From an uncultured Ruminococcus sp. (GTDB lineage Bacteria; Bacillota; Clostridia; Oscillospirales; Acutalibacteraceae), in NCBI GenBank assembly GCA_902777275.1, contig CACYTI010000016.1, positions 62,001 to 126,000 of the forward strand: a DNA stretch of 64,000 nt, read 5' to 3'. The notes under the pieces were generated by a model. The model saw only the letters and a list, made by a program, of their open reading frames with translations. It had not been told where the DNA came from and did not search any database. This document shows positions 1-9,224 of this stretch, piece by piece. The first letter of the stretch is position 1. Each line of letters begins with the position of its first letter. A program made the translations under genes and the position numbers.

Positions 1-2
1 GT

Positions 3-344
3 TACAAGTACATCGGCGTTAACGCTCGTACAAAGTTCCAGAGATCCGCTCAGATCCTTGCTTACTACCTGACCGGTCAGGATTGCCAGACTCAGAGAGC
101 TGAGACTCTCGGCTGGGGTCCCTCCAACACCAAGGCTATGGAAGCTGTAAGCAGCGATCCCATCATTCAGGCTGTATCCGCTCAGTCCCAGAACGCTGTT
201 CCTCAGGTTAAGATCGCCGGAACATTCTGGACCTCTATGGGTACTCTCGGCAGCGAGATGTACAAGGACGGCTGGAATCCCGATGACGAGGCAGCAACAA
301 AGTCTTTGTGGGAAAAGGTTGTAGCTCAGATCAGAGACGAATAA
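3..344 (+). CDS. Maltodextrin ABC transporter substrate-binding protein, C-terminal end (partial)
   Basis: The reading frame is open from base 3 to the TAA at 342-344, so only the last 113 residues are present; the start lies before the window. The visible part is the C-terminal alpha-helical end of a family 1 extracellular solute-binding protein, with a YYLTGQD-type helix, a GWGPSN turn and a final helix ending AQIRDE. The family captures maltose or maltodextrins outside the membrane and passes them to MalF/MalG. The identity rests mainly on malF and malG following in the same direction. The exact sugar cannot be read from this fragment. Confidence 0.75.
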   Translation, partial: YKYIGVNARTKFQRSAQILAYYLTGQDCQTQRAETLGWGPSNTKAMEAVSSDPIIQAVSAQSQNAVPQVKIAGTFWTSMGTLGSEMYKDGWNPDDEAATKSLWEKVVAQIRDE

Positions 345-382
345 TCTCTGCGCAAGCTGACTTTTAAGCAAAATACAATAAA

Positions 383-406
383 GGGCGCCCCCGCTGCGGG
401 GCGCCC
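383..406 (+). terminator. GC-rich stem-loop after the binding-protein gene
   Basis: A perfect 9-bp stem (383-391 with 398-406) and a 6-base loop lie about 40 bases after the stop codon. No T-tract follows, so it is more likely a 3'-end stabilising or attenuating hairpin that separates expression of the binding protein from the permease genes than a strong terminator. This is common between binding-protein and permease genes. Confidence 0.5.
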
Positions 407-434
407 CGGAAAGTTCCTGATTTACGTTTTCTGT

Positions 435-496
435 ACACCAAACGAATAATGTTTTTTATTATATGGGAAACGTAAAAGGCATTATTAGTTTGGTGT
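435..496 (+). repeat. Long inverted repeat interleaved with a second one, upstream of malF
   Basis: Arm 435-451 is complementary to 480-496 over 17 bases with one mismatch. A second 9-base inverted repeat (421-429 with 468-476) is interleaved with it, so each pair encloses one arm of the other. In RNA the two stems would be mutually exclusive or form a pseudoknot. It lies in the 254-base malE-malF gap. Confidence 0.6.
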
Positions 497-508
497 AAAG
501 CGCTTGCC
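494..508. promoter_or_regulatory. Candidate LacI-family (CcpA/MalR-like) operator upstream of malF
   Basis: The stretch TGTAAAGCGCTTGCC has an AAGCGCTT palindromic core, the hallmark of LacI/CcpA-family operators, and lies about 50 bases before a TATAAT box at 558-563. That box has only a poor -35 (AGGCAA at 535-540), as expected for a regulated promoter. No LacI-family gene is in the window, so the regulator is unknown and the call is tentative. Confidence 0.35.
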
Positions 509-598
509 GGCTCCGATTGCACAAACACGCCGCAAGGCAATACATCGGCAGACGCTATATAATAAAGAGAGATATCAGACTTTTTAAAGGAGAGCTAT

Positions 599-2095
599 AT
601 GACATACGTTGAATACAAACAGCTCAGTCCGTTACAAAGGTTCGCTCACAGGTTTAAAAACGCTATGAAAAACCTGCCCCGCGCAATCGGCAGATTTTTT
701 AAGCTGATAGGAAGGGCAATTGTCCGTTTCTTTGTCGGAATAGGCAAAGGCTTCAAGAACTACGGCACTACCTTTGTCAAGGGTGATTGGGCAACAAAAC
801 TTTCTTATGTTATTTTCGGCTTTGGCGATATACATAAGGGTAAAATCTATAAGGGTGTTCTTTACCTGCTTGTAGAGATTCTGTACTTTGCATTTATGAT
901 TGTATTCGGCTTTGACAAGCTGTACTGGCTGCCGACTCTCGGTATCCATGAGCGTCAGGTTGTGTACGATGATATGGGATTCCCGCATGAAACTCCCGGT
1001 CAGAATTCAATGCTGCTCCTGCTTTACGGCACGCTTACGGTGGTTGTAACAATCGTTGTTTTCGCGGTATATATCTCCAACATCAAGGATGCCTACCGTC
1101 ATCAGGTCATGAGAGAAAACGGCGAAAAGCCCACAACCTTAAAGCAGGACGCTCGTGACTATCTCGACGGAAAGTACCACATCACACTTCTTTCCTTCCC
1201 GATTTTGATGATCGGCGTTTTCAATATTCTCCCGCTGATCTTCATGATTTTGATTGCGTTCACCAACTACGACGGCGGAAAGCACAACGTTCTGTTCGAC
1301 TGGGTCGGACTTGACAACTTCGGCAATCTGTTCAATGTTGTTAACAGCGCGGCAAAGGCGAAGACCTTCTTCGGCGTTGCGGGCTGGACGCTGGTTTGGG
1401 CTATTGCCGCAACCTTCTCCAACTACATTCTCGGTATGATCGTTGCTTTGATGATCAACAAAAAGGGTATCAAGCTCAAGAGCGTTTTCAGAACCCTGTT
1501 TGTTATCACGATCGCTGTTCCCCAGTTCGTATCTTTGCTCCTTATGAGCCAGATGCTCACTCAGGAAGGCGCGTTCAACATCTTGCTCGGTTTGATTTCC
1601 GGAACAAATCCAAAAATCGACTTCCTTGGCGGCAGCGCGCTGTCGGCGAGGCTGACGGTAATCATTATTAACTGTTGGGTAGGTATTCCGTACACGATTC
1701 TGTCAATGTCGGGTATTTTGATGAATATTCCCGAAGACTTGTATGAGTCGGCGCGTATCGACGGTGCGTCGCCGTTCAAGACGTTTACAAAGATCACCCT
1801 TCCCTATATGATCTTTGTTACCACCCCGCAGCTCATCACCCAGTTCGTCGGCAATATCAACAACTTCAACGTTATCTTCCTGTTGACAGGCGGCAGACCC
1901 TCCAATCCCGAATACTTCGGAGCGGGCGACACCGATATCCTTGTAACATGGCTTTACAACCTGTCGATGGGTGACAAGAAGGACTATGGTTTAGCGTCGG
2001 CAATAGGTATTTTGGTATTTATCATCTGCGCTACCTTGTCACTGATTGTTTACAACAATTCTAAATCTATGAAGGATGAGGAGGCGTTCTCATGA
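599..2095 (+). CDS. malF: Maltose/maltodextrin ABC transporter permease MalF
   Basis: This is a 498-residue integral membrane subunit of a carbohydrate ABC importer. A basic, amphipathic N-terminal stretch of about 70 residues is followed by hydrophobic segments and the conserved binding-protein-dependent permease domain. The EAA loop that docks on the ATPase reads YESARIDGASPFKTFTKI. The start follows AAAGGAGAGCTAT. It overlaps malG by four bases (ATGA), so the two are translationally coupled. No ATPase gene is present here; such importers often share a distant MsmX-type ATPase. The product is expected to bring maltodextrins into the cell together with MalG and the preceding binding protein. 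Confidence 0.9.
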   Translation: MTYVEYKQLSPLQRFAHRFKNAMKNLPRAIGRFFKLIGRAIVRFFVGIGKGFKNYGTTFVKGDWATKLSYVIFGFGDIHKGKIYKGVLYLLVEILYFAFMIVFGFDKLYWLPTLGIHERQVVYDDMGFPHETPGQNSMLLLLYGTLTVVVTIVVFAVYISNIKDAYRHQVMRENGEKPTTLKQDARDYLDGKYHITLLSFPILMIGVFNILPLIFMILIAFTNYDGGKHNVLFDWVGLDNFGNLFNVVNSAAKAKTFFGVAGWTLVWAIAATFSNYILGMIVALMINKKGIKLKSVFRTLFVITIAVPQFVSLLLMSQMLTQEGAFNILLGLISGTNPKIDFLGGSALSARLTVIIINCWVGIPYTILSMSGILMNIPEDLYESARIDGASPFKTFTKITLPYMIFVTTPQLITQFVGNINNFNVIFLLTGGRPSNPEYFGAGDTDILVTWLYNLSMGDKKDYGLASAIGILVFIICATLSLIVYNNSKSMKDEEAFS

Positions 2096-2955
2096 TTAAA
2101 AGTTATAAGCTGAGACGGCACATTTCCAACGCCCTCATTTATTTGATTCTCGGAGTAATGTGTATTATTTGGATCGCACCGTTCGTTTATTTGCTGCTGC
2201 ACTCGCTGCGCGCTGACGGAGCTGCTGTAAGTAACGGTGAGCTTCTTCCCGAATGGTACACCTTCCAGAATTACATCGATCTTTTCTCGGGAACCGGCTC
2301 ATCTACTCTGAACTTCCCGAAGTGGTTCCTTAACACATTTATAGTTGCCTGCTTCAGTTGCGTTATCTCGACCATCTCGGTATTGGCGGTTTCCTACTCT
2401 TTCAGCCGTCTGCGTTTCGGTATGCGTAAAAAGCTGATGAACATTGCGATGATTCTCGGTATGTTCCCCGGATTCATGACCATGATCGCCATGTACTATC
2501 TGCTCAAAATCATGGGTCTTGACGGCAACCTTATAGCGCTCGTTCTTTGCTACAGCTGCGGCGCCGGCTTGGGATTCCAGATTTCAAAGGGATTCTTCGA
2601 CACCATTCCGCGCGCGCTCGACGAAGCTGCGACCATCGACGGCGCGACCAAAAACCAGATCTTCTGGAAAATCATCCTTCCGATGTCAAAGCCGATCGTT
2701 GTTTACACCGTATTGACCGCTTTCATCGGACCTTGGACAGACTTTATTCTCGCTAAGATCATCATGGGCGACATTCAGGAAAATTATACTGTTGCCATCG
2801 GTCTGCAGCTCATGATCGACTTGGATCATAAGACAACATGGTTCCAGGAATTCTTGGCCGGCTCGGTTGTTGTTGCCGTTCCGATCACACTTCTCTTCCT
2901 CAAGATGCAGAAGTATTATGTCGGCGGTGTTACAGCCGGTGGTGTTAAGGGTTAA
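2092..2955 (+). CDS. malG: Maltose/maltodextrin ABC transporter permease MalG
   Basis: The 287-residue second permease subunit has about six membrane segments, beginning with a hydrophobic helix at residues 13-37. The EAA motif reads LDEAATIDGATKNQIFWKI, followed by ILPMSKP, close to MalG of other Firmicutes. The ATG overlaps the malF stop codon. Downstream, an intercistronic hairpin (2992-3016) and then a GH13 amylase gene follow in the same direction, giving an uptake-plus-hydrolysis unit. The family role is certain; the exact oligosaccharide is inferred from the neighbouring amylase. Confidence 0.9.
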   Translation: MIKSYKLRRHISNALIYLILGVMCIIWIAPFVYLLLHSLRADGAAVSNGELLPEWYTFQNYIDLFSGTGSSTLNFPKWFLNTFIVACFSCVISTISVLAVSYSFSRLRFGMRKKLMNIAMILGMFPGFMTMIAMYYLLKIMGLDGNLIALVLCYSCGAGLGFQISKGFFDTIPRALDEAATIDGATKNQIFWKIILPMSKPIVVYTVLTAFIGPWTDFILAKIIMGDIQENYTVAIGLQLMIDLDHKTTWFQEFLAGSVVVAVPITLLFLKMQKYYVGGVTAGGVKG

Positions 2956-2991
2956 TGCCCGTTTCACACACAAATTTATAAGCTCAATCCG

Positions 2992-3016
2992 GGGCGGCAG
3001 TCTGTGGCTGCCGCCC
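2992..3016 (+). terminator. Intercistronic hairpin between malG and the amylase gene
   Basis: A perfect 9-bp GC-rich stem (2992-3000 with 3008-3016) and a 7-base loop follow malG. There is no T-run, so it probably stabilises or attenuates the transcript rather than ending it. Confidence 0.45.
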
Positions 3017-3063
3017 TAATTGAATAAAACAGTGCGAAAGCACGCTTCCTATAGGGAAATGTT

Positions 3064-4740
3064 ATGAAAAAGTTATTATCCTTTATTTTGTGCGCGGCGC
3101 TGTTGGGCAGCTGTGTTTTGGCAGGCTGCGGTACCGACAGCTCAAAAACCGAAGGCTCGGAAAAATCGGGTTCGGGCACGGCTTCGACCGCTGACAGCGG
3201 CGAAAAGGTCGAAGATCCCGTAGCCGGCGGCAAAGCGGTTGCGTCAACTGACAAATACCGCAATGTTTATCAGATATTCACGCAATCCTTCTGCGATTCC
3301 GACAAAGATGGAATAGGCGACTTTAAGGGGATCATTTCTCAGCTTGATTATCTGAACGATGGCAAGCCCGGCGAAGGCAGCGACCTCGGCGTGGACGCAC
3401 TTTGGATGACTCCCATTAATCCGTCCGAATCCTATCACAAATACAGTGTTGAGGATTATTACGATGTAGACAAAAGTTTTGGTACTCTTGATGATTTCGA
3501 CAAGTTAGTTGAGGAATGTCACAGCAGAGGCATCAACGTCATTCTTGATTTGGTGCTGAACCACATTTCCAACAAAAACCCGCTATTTGCAGAGGCGTGT
3601 GAGGAGGTCAAGCAGGGCAAGCTTGACGGCAAGGCTCAGTATTTTGAGTTCCATGAGGAGGGCTATTACGGCGGCGACGTACAGACCATCAAGGTCGGCG
3701 ACTACGTTTGCGAGGCTAACTTCTCCGACACCATGCCCGAGTGGAACCTGACCTCGGAAAAAACCAAGGAGGAATTCACAAAGATCGCCAAGTTCTGGCT
3801 TGACCGCGGAGTTGACGGCTTCCGCCTTGACGCTGTCAAATATTTCAACAACAAGCATACCGACGGCGTGGAGTTCCTGAAATGGTTTGTTGACACCTGC
3901 AGAGGAATCAAATCCGATGTTTACTTAGTAGGTGAGGAATGGTCGGACGACACCGATATCGTTGATATGTACAAGAGCGGCATCGACAGCCTGTTCGCGT
4001 TCCGCTTCGCGCAGAGCTCGGGCGATATCATTCAGAACATGGCGATGGGCAAAGGCGAGACTCTTATCAAGAAGTTCACTTCCTATGATAAAAAGATGAG
4101 CGAGGCGAATCCCGCCTACATCAACGCGATGTTCCTCTCGAACCACGACCAGGCCCGAATCGCGAATTCGCTCCGGGGCAAAGGGCTTGCAACCGAGAAA
4201 TTCGCCGCGAATATCTATATGCTTGTTCCCGGCAACTCATTCACCTACTACGGCGAGGAGATCGGAATGGAGGCTCCCGACACAGACAGCGACAAATGGT
4301 ACAGGCTTCCTATGGTTTTTGACAGCGACAATCCGCAGTCAATCACGGTTGACGGAAATTCCGCTCCCGAACAGCCCGAAGACGGCGGCGTTAAGCAGCA
4401 GCTTGCCGACGAAGATTCGCTTCTCAACCACTATCGCCGTATCATAAATGTCAAGCTGCAAATTCCCGAGATCGCAAGGGGCAGGATCACATCGCAGCAA
4501 ACCTTCGGCGACAAGGAAATTGGCGCTTACTACATTGAAAAGGACGGAGTAAAGCTCCTTGTTATCCACAATTTCAGCCCGGATGATTCAAAAACCCTTG
4601 AAATAACCTCCGAAATGCTCCCCAACGCGAAGGTTCGAGCGGACTTCCTCGGCTCGGTCAAGGATAATCACCTGACTGTAAAGGACGGAAAAATCACAAT
4701 GCCCGCGCTGTCGTCGGTCGTACTCGGCTCCGGCGAATGA
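3064..4740 (+). CDS. Secreted GH13 alpha-amylase-family lipoprotein
   Basis: The 558-residue protein has a lipoprotein signal peptide (lipobox LAGC, lipidated Cys22), a Ser/Gly/Thr-rich linker to about residue 60, then a GH13 (beta/alpha)8 catalytic domain. The GH13 regions are visible: DLVLNH (162-167), GFRLDAVKY with nucleophile Asp256, LVGEEW with acid/base Glu291, and SNHD ending at Asp362. A small C-terminal beta domain starts near residue 480. The family hydrolyses alpha-glucans; the sequence resembles oligo-1,6-glucosidase/neopullulanase-type extracellular enzymes, but substrate choice cannot be fixed here. It probably trims starch fragments at the cell surface and feeds them to the adjacent Mal transporter. 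The ribosome-binding site (AGGGAAATGTT) is modest. Confidence 0.9.
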   Translation: MKKLLSFILCAALLGSCVLAGCGTDSSKTEGSEKSGSGTASTADSGEKVEDPVAGGKAVASTDKYRNVYQIFTQSFCDSDKDGIGDFKGIISQLDYLNDGKPGEGSDLGVDALWMTPINPSESYHKYSVEDYYDVDKSFGTLDDFDKLVEECHSRGINVILDLVLNHISNKNPLFAEACEEVKQGKLDGKAQYFEFHEEGYYGGDVQTIKVGDYVCEANFSDTMPEWNLTSEKTKEEFTKIAKFWLDRGVDGFRLDAVKYFNNKHTDGVEFLKWFVDTCRGIKSDVYLVGEEWSDDTDIVDMYKSGIDSLFAFRFAQSSGDIIQNMAMGKGETLIKKFTSYDKKMSEANPAYINAMFLSNHDQARIANSLRGKGLATEKFAANIYMLVPGNSFTYYGEEIGMEAPDTDSDKWYRLPMVFDSDNPQSITVDGNSAPEQPEDGGVKQQLADEDSLLNHYRRIINVKLQIPEIARGRITSQQTFGDKEIGAYYIEKDGVKLLVIHNFSPDDSKTLEITSEMLPNAKVRADFLGSVKDNHLTVKDGKITMPALSSVVLGSGE

Positions 4741-4842
4741 TAAGCGGCAAAATATACAAAAGCGTGCCCGGACAAAATAGCGTAAAGCAACAAATTTATT
4801 GCATATTTAGCTTGTTATTGATAAAAATTACCTAAAAATATC

Positions 4843-4871
4843 TTGACACAACATATTATTTATGGTATCAT
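4843..4871 (+). promoter_or_regulatory. Sigma-A promoter of the 4930-5568 membrane protein gene
   Basis: TTGACA at 4843-4848 and TATCAT at 4866-4871 are separated by exactly 17 bases. The promoter lies inside the region an open frame with a TTG start would claim as coding, so translation must begin further downstream, at 4930. Confidence 0.75.
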
Positions 4872-4929
4872 CATCAATAGAGGGATTACGCTTTTGCGGC
4901 AATTCAAATGTATATTTATGAGGTGTGTT

Positions 4930-5568
4930 ATGGACATTAAAATGCTTTCAAAAAGATACAGTACTCCGATGTATGTTAAGGTTATCGGAACAATTCTTTT
5001 CCCCGCCACGGTAATTTTGATGATGGTTTTGCCCGTGTTTGAGCTGATTCCGCAGGAACAGTATATCAACGTGTTTAACCTTCAGGGCGTTGCAAACGGT
5101 CCGTATGACGCGACACAGTACACCATGTTTACCATGATGGAAAACGACTACGGCACTGGTCTTGCCATGGGTATCATGCTTACGCAGTGCATTCTTGCTG
5201 TAATTGCAGGCGTTCTTCTTCTCTACGTCAACAGACCTAAGATCGCTGCCATTCCTGCGGCGCTTATATTCTGGACGATCATTTTCTCGGTATTTAGAGC
5301 CCGTTTGACAGCAAATAACCCGACTGTTCCCGCAAAGCTCTACAAAGGTCACGAGTTCTGGACAGAAATAGCTAAGAGCGGTCACCCGGTAAACGGAAGT
5401 CCCGACAGTGCAACGGGTTTTGTACAACAGTACACCCGCGACGGACAGAATTATATCTTCCGTTATCTCGGCGATTACTGGATGCTCTGGGTTTGCGGTG
5501 TCATTCTTATAGCGTTCATTATCTTCGCTATCGTTAAGACAAAGACTCTCATTGAAAAGAATAAATAA
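4930..5568 (+). CDS. Hypothetical membrane protein, four predicted membrane helices
   Basis: The product has 212 residues. The start at ATG 4930 is preceded by GAGGTG, and an upstream TTG-initiated frame is excluded because it overlaps the promoter. Hydrophobic segments lie near residues 19-38, 76-98, 104-122 and 188-206. Between the third and fourth is an external loop of about 60 residues containing KLYKGHEFW and YIFRYLGDYW. I do not recognise a family. It is a single-gene unit with its own promoter and a strong terminator, between the amylase gene and the str operon. No function is proposed. Confidence 0.7.
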   Translation: MDIKMLSKRYSTPMYVKVIGTILFPATVILMMVLPVFELIPQEQYINVFNLQGVANGPYDATQYTMFTMMENDYGTGLAMGIMLTQCILAVIAGVLLLYVNRPKIAAIPAALIFWTIIFSVFRARLTANNPTVPAKLYKGHEFWTEIAKSGHPVNGSPDSATGFVQQYTRDGQNYIFRYLGDYWMLWVCGVILIAFIIFAIVKTKTLIEKNK

Positions 5569-5579
5569 GATCACCCCGA

Positions 5580-5607
5580 AAGCACCGTCGTGAGGCGGTG
5601 CTTTTTT
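5580..5607 (+). terminator. Rho-independent terminator after the membrane protein gene
   Basis: The stem AGCACCG/CGGTGCT (5581-5587 with 5596-5602) with an 8-base loop is followed directly by a run of six T. Confidence 0.85.
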
Positions 5608-5678
5608 GGCAGTTGACCGCTGACAACGGAGAATAACAATAAAATTAAAAAATATTTTCATAAAAGAAAAATTCCCTA

Positions 5679-5707
5679 TTGACAAACGAATTTTGTTAGT
5701 TTATAAT
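5679..5707 (+). promoter_or_regulatory. Consensus promoter of the str operon
   Basis: TTGACA (5679-5684) and TATAAT (5702-5707) with a 17-base spacer match the sigma-A consensus exactly, as expected for a ribosomal protein operon. A leader of about 100 bases follows, carrying a GCGCCC/GGGCGC hairpin (5733-5738 with 5751-5756), before the rpsL ribosome-binding site. Confidence 0.9.
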
Positions 5708-5810
5708 GTTTAAGACTGAACATGGAATAAGTGCGCCCTTTTATAGGTACGGGCGCGGCTGCATTTCAGTCGGCTTATCAATTCTTAATACTTGAGAAAG
5801 GAGGAAAAAC

Positions 5811-6227
5811 ATGCCTACTTTTAACCAGCTGGTACGTAAGGGCAGAGAGGTTTCTGAAAAAAAGGCTAAGGCGCCCGCTCTGTTGAAGGGCTGGAACTCA
5901 AAGAAAAGAGTCGCCATCAACCAGAACTCACCTCAAAAAAGAGGAGTCTGCACAGCCGTAAAAACAGCCACACCTAAAAAGCCTAACTCGGCGCTCAGAA
6001 AGATTGCCAGAGTAAGACTTTCAAACGGTATTGAAGTCAGTTCCTACATTCCCGGCGTAGGCCACAACCTTCAGGAGCACAGCGTTGTTCTTATCCGCGG
6101 CGGACGTGTAAAGGATCTCCCCGGTGTGCGTTACCACATTGTCCGCGGCACACTTGACGCGCAGGGCGTAAACGGTCGTATGCAGAGCCGTTCAAAATAC
6201 GGCGCTAAGCGTCCGAAGAAAAAATAA
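5811..6227 (+). CDS. rpsL: Ribosomal protein uS12
   Basis: The 138-residue small-subunit protein lies at the decoding centre. The start follows GAAAGGAGGAAAAAC. The conserved [10 protein letters not shown] segment places Lys56 at the position equivalent to E. coli Lys43, and the [13 protein letters not shown] loop keeps its lysine. Residues commonly mutated to streptomycin resistance therefore look wild-type. The Firmicute-type insertion near residues 12-40 is present. It is first in the operon, with rpsG, fusA and tuf following. Confidence 0.98.
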   Translation: MPTFNQLVRKGREVSEKKAKAPALLKGWNSKKRVAINQNSPQKRGVCTAVKTATPKKPNSALRKIARVRLSNGIEVSSYIPGVGHNLQEHSVVLIRGGRVKDLPGVRYHIVRGTLDAQGVNGRMQSRSKYGAKRPKKK

Positions 6228-6394
6228 GGAATTGACAAAGCTCTCTTAACTTAAATAATTAAGTTCTGCTATGCGGCAGGAACATTTCTATAAATATGCG
6301 CAACCGCGCGAGACGGAGGTTCTTGTTGGCATACGGGAGTTTGTCGCTTTCGAGTACCTATGATATCTCAATTATTGTGAAGGAGGGAAGCAAA

Positions 6395-6881
6395 GTGCCA
6401 AGAAGAGGTTCTATCAAGAAGAGGTTCTATTGCGAAGCGTGACGTATTACCCGATCCGCTTTATAATTCAAAACTTGTGACCCGTCTCATCAACAATATC
6501 ATGTACGACGGCAAAAAGGGCGTTGCCCAGAAAATTGTTTACGGCGCGTTTGATATTATTGCAGAGAAAACGGGCAACAACCCGCTTGAGGTTTTTGAGC
6601 AGGCTATGGAGAACGTAATGCCTGTTCTCGAGGTTAAGGCCCGTCGTGTAGGCGGCGCCACCTATCAGGTTCCTATGGAGGTTCGTCCGGAAAGACGCCA
6701 GACACTCGGCTTACGCTGGATCTCAACCTACTCAAGATCCAGAAGTGAAAAGACCATGAAGGAGAGACTCGCGGGCGAGATCCTCGACGCAAACAACGGC
6801 GCCGGCGGCGCATTCAAAAAGCGCGAGGATACCCACAAGATGGCAGAGGCCAACAAGGCTTTCGCCCACTACAGATGGTAA
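6395..6881 (+). CDS. rpsG: Ribosomal protein uS7, reading frame disrupted near the start
   Basis: uS7 nucleates assembly of the 30S head. The natural start is GTG 6395 after AAGGAGGG, beginning MPRRGSI. A perfect 16-base tandem duplication (6399-6414 and 6415-6430) shifts the frame and creates a TGA at 6440-6442 after 15 codons. Removing one copy restores the usual 156-residue protein, continuing [12 protein letters not shown]. As written, the body can only be read from GTG 6477 (134 residues, starting MTRLINN), which has no Shine-Dalgarno site and lacks the basic N-terminal RNA-binding arm. Because the gene is essential, a sequencing or assembly error, or a mixed population, is the likeliest explanation. 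Confidence 0.9.
6399..6430 (+). repeat. Perfect 16-bp tandem duplication inside rpsG
   Basis: CAAGAAGAGGTTCTAT occurs twice head to tail. The second copy restores no alternative in-frame start; a TGA precedes it in the frame of the gene body. Confidence 0.95.
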
Positions 6882-6997
6882 TAAGGCTCAGATCTGCATC
6901 TGCGTTAAGCCGCATAACTGCGGCATAAGTATAAAATATATAATAAACGCAGATTCGACAGAGCCGCACATCGACCGTGTAATTTTAGGAGGTATTT

Positions 6998-9097
6998 ATG
7001 CCAAGACAGGTATCACTTGAACAAACAAGAAATATCGGCATCATGGCTCACATCGACGCCGGTAAGACTACCACAACTGAGCGTATCCTGTATTATACCG
7101 GCGTAAACCATAAGATTGGAGAGACCCACGACGGCGCGTCCACAATGGACTGGATGGCGCAGGAAAAAGAGCGCGGTATCACCATTACCTCTGCTGCTAC
7201 AACTGCTTTCTGGGAAGGCAGCAAGCATCAGTATAAAAAACACAGAATCAACATCATCGACACCCCCGGCCACGTTGACTTTACAGTAGAGGTTGAGCGT
7301 TCGCTGCGTGTGCTCGACGGTTCTGTTACGGTTCTCTGCGCTAAGGGCGGCGTTGAGCCTCAGTCCGAGACTGTATGGCGTCAGGCTGACAACTACGGCG
7401 TTCCGAGAATGGTTTACGTTAACAAAATGGACATCATGGGCGCTGATTTTTACCATGTTGTGCAGATGATGAAGGATAGGCTTAAATGTAACGCTGTGCC
7501 GATTCAGCTTCCTATCGGCTCCGAGAGCGATTTCACCGGAATCATTGACCTTGTTACAATGAAGGCTGAAATATATCACAACGAGGACGGCACAGATTAT
7601 TCGGAGGAAGATATCCCCGAGCATATGCAGGCGCTTGCCGAGGAGTACCGCGAAAAGCTCATCGAATCCGTTGCGGAGCTTGATGACGAGCTTATGGAGA
7701 AGTTCTTCGGCGGCGAGGAGATCACCATTGACGAGATCAAGGCTGTAATAAGAAAAGCCACGATCGAGAACACGATGGTTCCCGTAACCTGCGGCTCATC
7801 CTACCGCAACAAGGGCGTTCAGATGATGCTCGACGCGGTGATCGACTATATGCCCGCACCTACGGACATTCCCGCTATCAAGGGTACAAACCCCGAAACG
7901 GACGAGGAAGAGGACAGGCCCGCATCTGACGACGAGCCGTTTGCGGCTCTCGCGTTCAAGATCGCGACCGACCCCTTTGTGGGCAAGCTCTGCTTCTTCC
8001 GCGTATATTCCGGCAAGGTCAACGCCGGTACAACCGTATTCAACTCTGTCAAGGGCAACAGAGAGCGTCTCGGACGTATTCTCCAGATGCACGCCAACGA
8101 CAGAAAGGATATAGAGTGCTGCTACTCCGGCGACATCGCCGCAGCGGTAGGCTTAAAGAACACAACCACAGGCGATACTCTCTGCGACGAAAAGCACCCG
8201 ATCGTTCTCGAATCGATGGAATTTCCGGAGCCTGTTATCCGCGTAGCCATCGAGCCCAAGACCAAAGCAGGTCAGGAGAAAATGGGTATCGCTCTCGCAA
8301 AGTTAGCCGAGGAAGACCCCACCTTCAAGGCTTACACCGACGAGGAAACGGGTCAGACTATCATCGCCGGTATGGGTGAGCTGCACCTTGAGATCATCGT
8401 TGACCGCCTTCTCCGCGAGTTTAAGGTAGAGGCGAACATCGGCGCTCCGCAGGTTGCCTACAAAGAGACTATCCGCAAGGAAGCGAGCGTTGACGAGAAA
8501 TACGCACGTCAGTCAGGCGGTAAGGGACAGTACGGTCACGTTAAAATCAACGTGTTCCCCAACAAAGACAACGGCTACGAGTTTGTCAACTCTGTTGTCG
8601 GCGGCGCTATTCCCAAGGAATATATCCCCGCTGTTGACCAGGGTATTCAGGGCGCAATGCTCAGCGGCGTTGTAGCAGGCTACAACGTTGTAGATGTTAA
8701 GGTCGAGCTTTACGACGGCTCTTATCACGAGGTTGACTCATCTGAAATGGCGTTTAAGATCGCCGGTTCAATGGCGTTCAAGAGCGCTATGAAGAAGGCT
8801 GATCCCGTTCTGCTCGAACCGATCATGAAGGTTTCCGTAATCACTCCCGAGGAGTACCTCGGCGACGTTATCGGCGACCTCAACAGCCGCCGCGGTATGA
8901 TCCAGAGCATGGAGGCAGACAACGGCGTTCAGCGCGTTATAGCCCATGTTCCGCTTTCCGAAATGTTCGGCTACGCCACCGATATGCGTTCCAAGACACA
9001 GGGACGCGGTCAGTATGTAATGGAGCCCGACACCTACGCCGAGGTTCCCAAGAACATCGCCGAAAAGATCATGAGCGAGCGCAACAAGAGAGATTGA
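6998..9097 (+). CDS. fusA: Translation elongation factor G
   Basis: The 699-residue translational GTPase moves tRNA and mRNA through the ribosome. The G1 motif [11 protein letters not shown], switch [10 protein letters not shown] and NKMD are all present, followed by domains II to V of normal length. The start ATG follows TAGGAGGTATTT. It lies 116 bases after rpsG in the usual str order. A small hairpin (6909-6924) sits in that gap. Confidence 0.98.
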   Translation: MPRQVSLEQTRNIGIMAHIDAGKTTTTERILYYTGVNHKIGETHDGASTMDWMAQEKERGITITSAATTAFWEGSKHQYKKHRINIIDTPGHVDFTVEVERSLRVLDGSVTVLCAKGGVEPQSETVWRQADNYGVPRMVYVNKMDIMGADFYHVVQMMKDRLKCNAVPIQLPIGSESDFTGIIDLVTMKAEIYHNEDGTDYSEEDIPEHMQALAEEYREKLIESVAELDDELMEKFFGGEEITIDEIKAVIRKATIENTMVPVTCGSSYRNKGVQMMLDAVIDYMPAPTDIPAIKGTNPETDEEEDRPASDDEPFAALAFKIATDPFVGKLCFFRVYSGKVNAGTTVFNSVKGNRERLGRILQMHANDRKDIECCYSGDIAAAVGLKNTTTGDTLCDEKHPIVLESMEFPEPVIRVAIEPKTKAGQEKMGIALAKLAEEDPTFKAYTDEETGQTIIAGMGELHLEIIVDRLLREFKVEANIGAPQVAYKETIRKEASVDEKYARQSGGKGQYGHVKINVFPNKDNGYEFVNSVVGGAIPKEYIPAVDQGIQGAMLSGVVAGYNVVDVKVELYDGSYHEVDSSEMAFKIAGSMAFKSAMKKADPVLLEPIMKVSVITPEEYLGDVIGDLNSRRGMIQSMEADNGVQRVIAHVPLSEMFGYATDMRSKTQGRGQYVMEPDTYAEVPKNIAEKIMSERNKRD

Positions 9098-9140
9098 TCA
9101 GATCTCCGCAAATAACCACAATTAATACTTTAAAAATATA

Positions 9141-9169
9141 TTGATTTTTTCATTAATTTTTGGTACAAT
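9141..9169 (+). promoter_or_regulatory. Internal promoter upstream of tuf
   Basis: TTGATT (9141-9146), a 17-base spacer and TACAAT (9164-9169) lie in the AT-rich fusA-tuf gap. It would supply extra tuf transcription independent of the str promoter. Confidence 0.65.
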
Positions 9170-9224
9170 AATTATTAAAATATTGTAAATCTTCATTTAC
9201 ATGACTTAAGGAGGAAAATTTCCC

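Noticed and set aside
4843..4929. N-terminal extension of the 4930-5568 membrane protein from TTG 4843
   Set aside because: The extension begins inside a perfect TTGACA-17-TATCAT promoter, and ATG 4930 has a ribosome-binding site.
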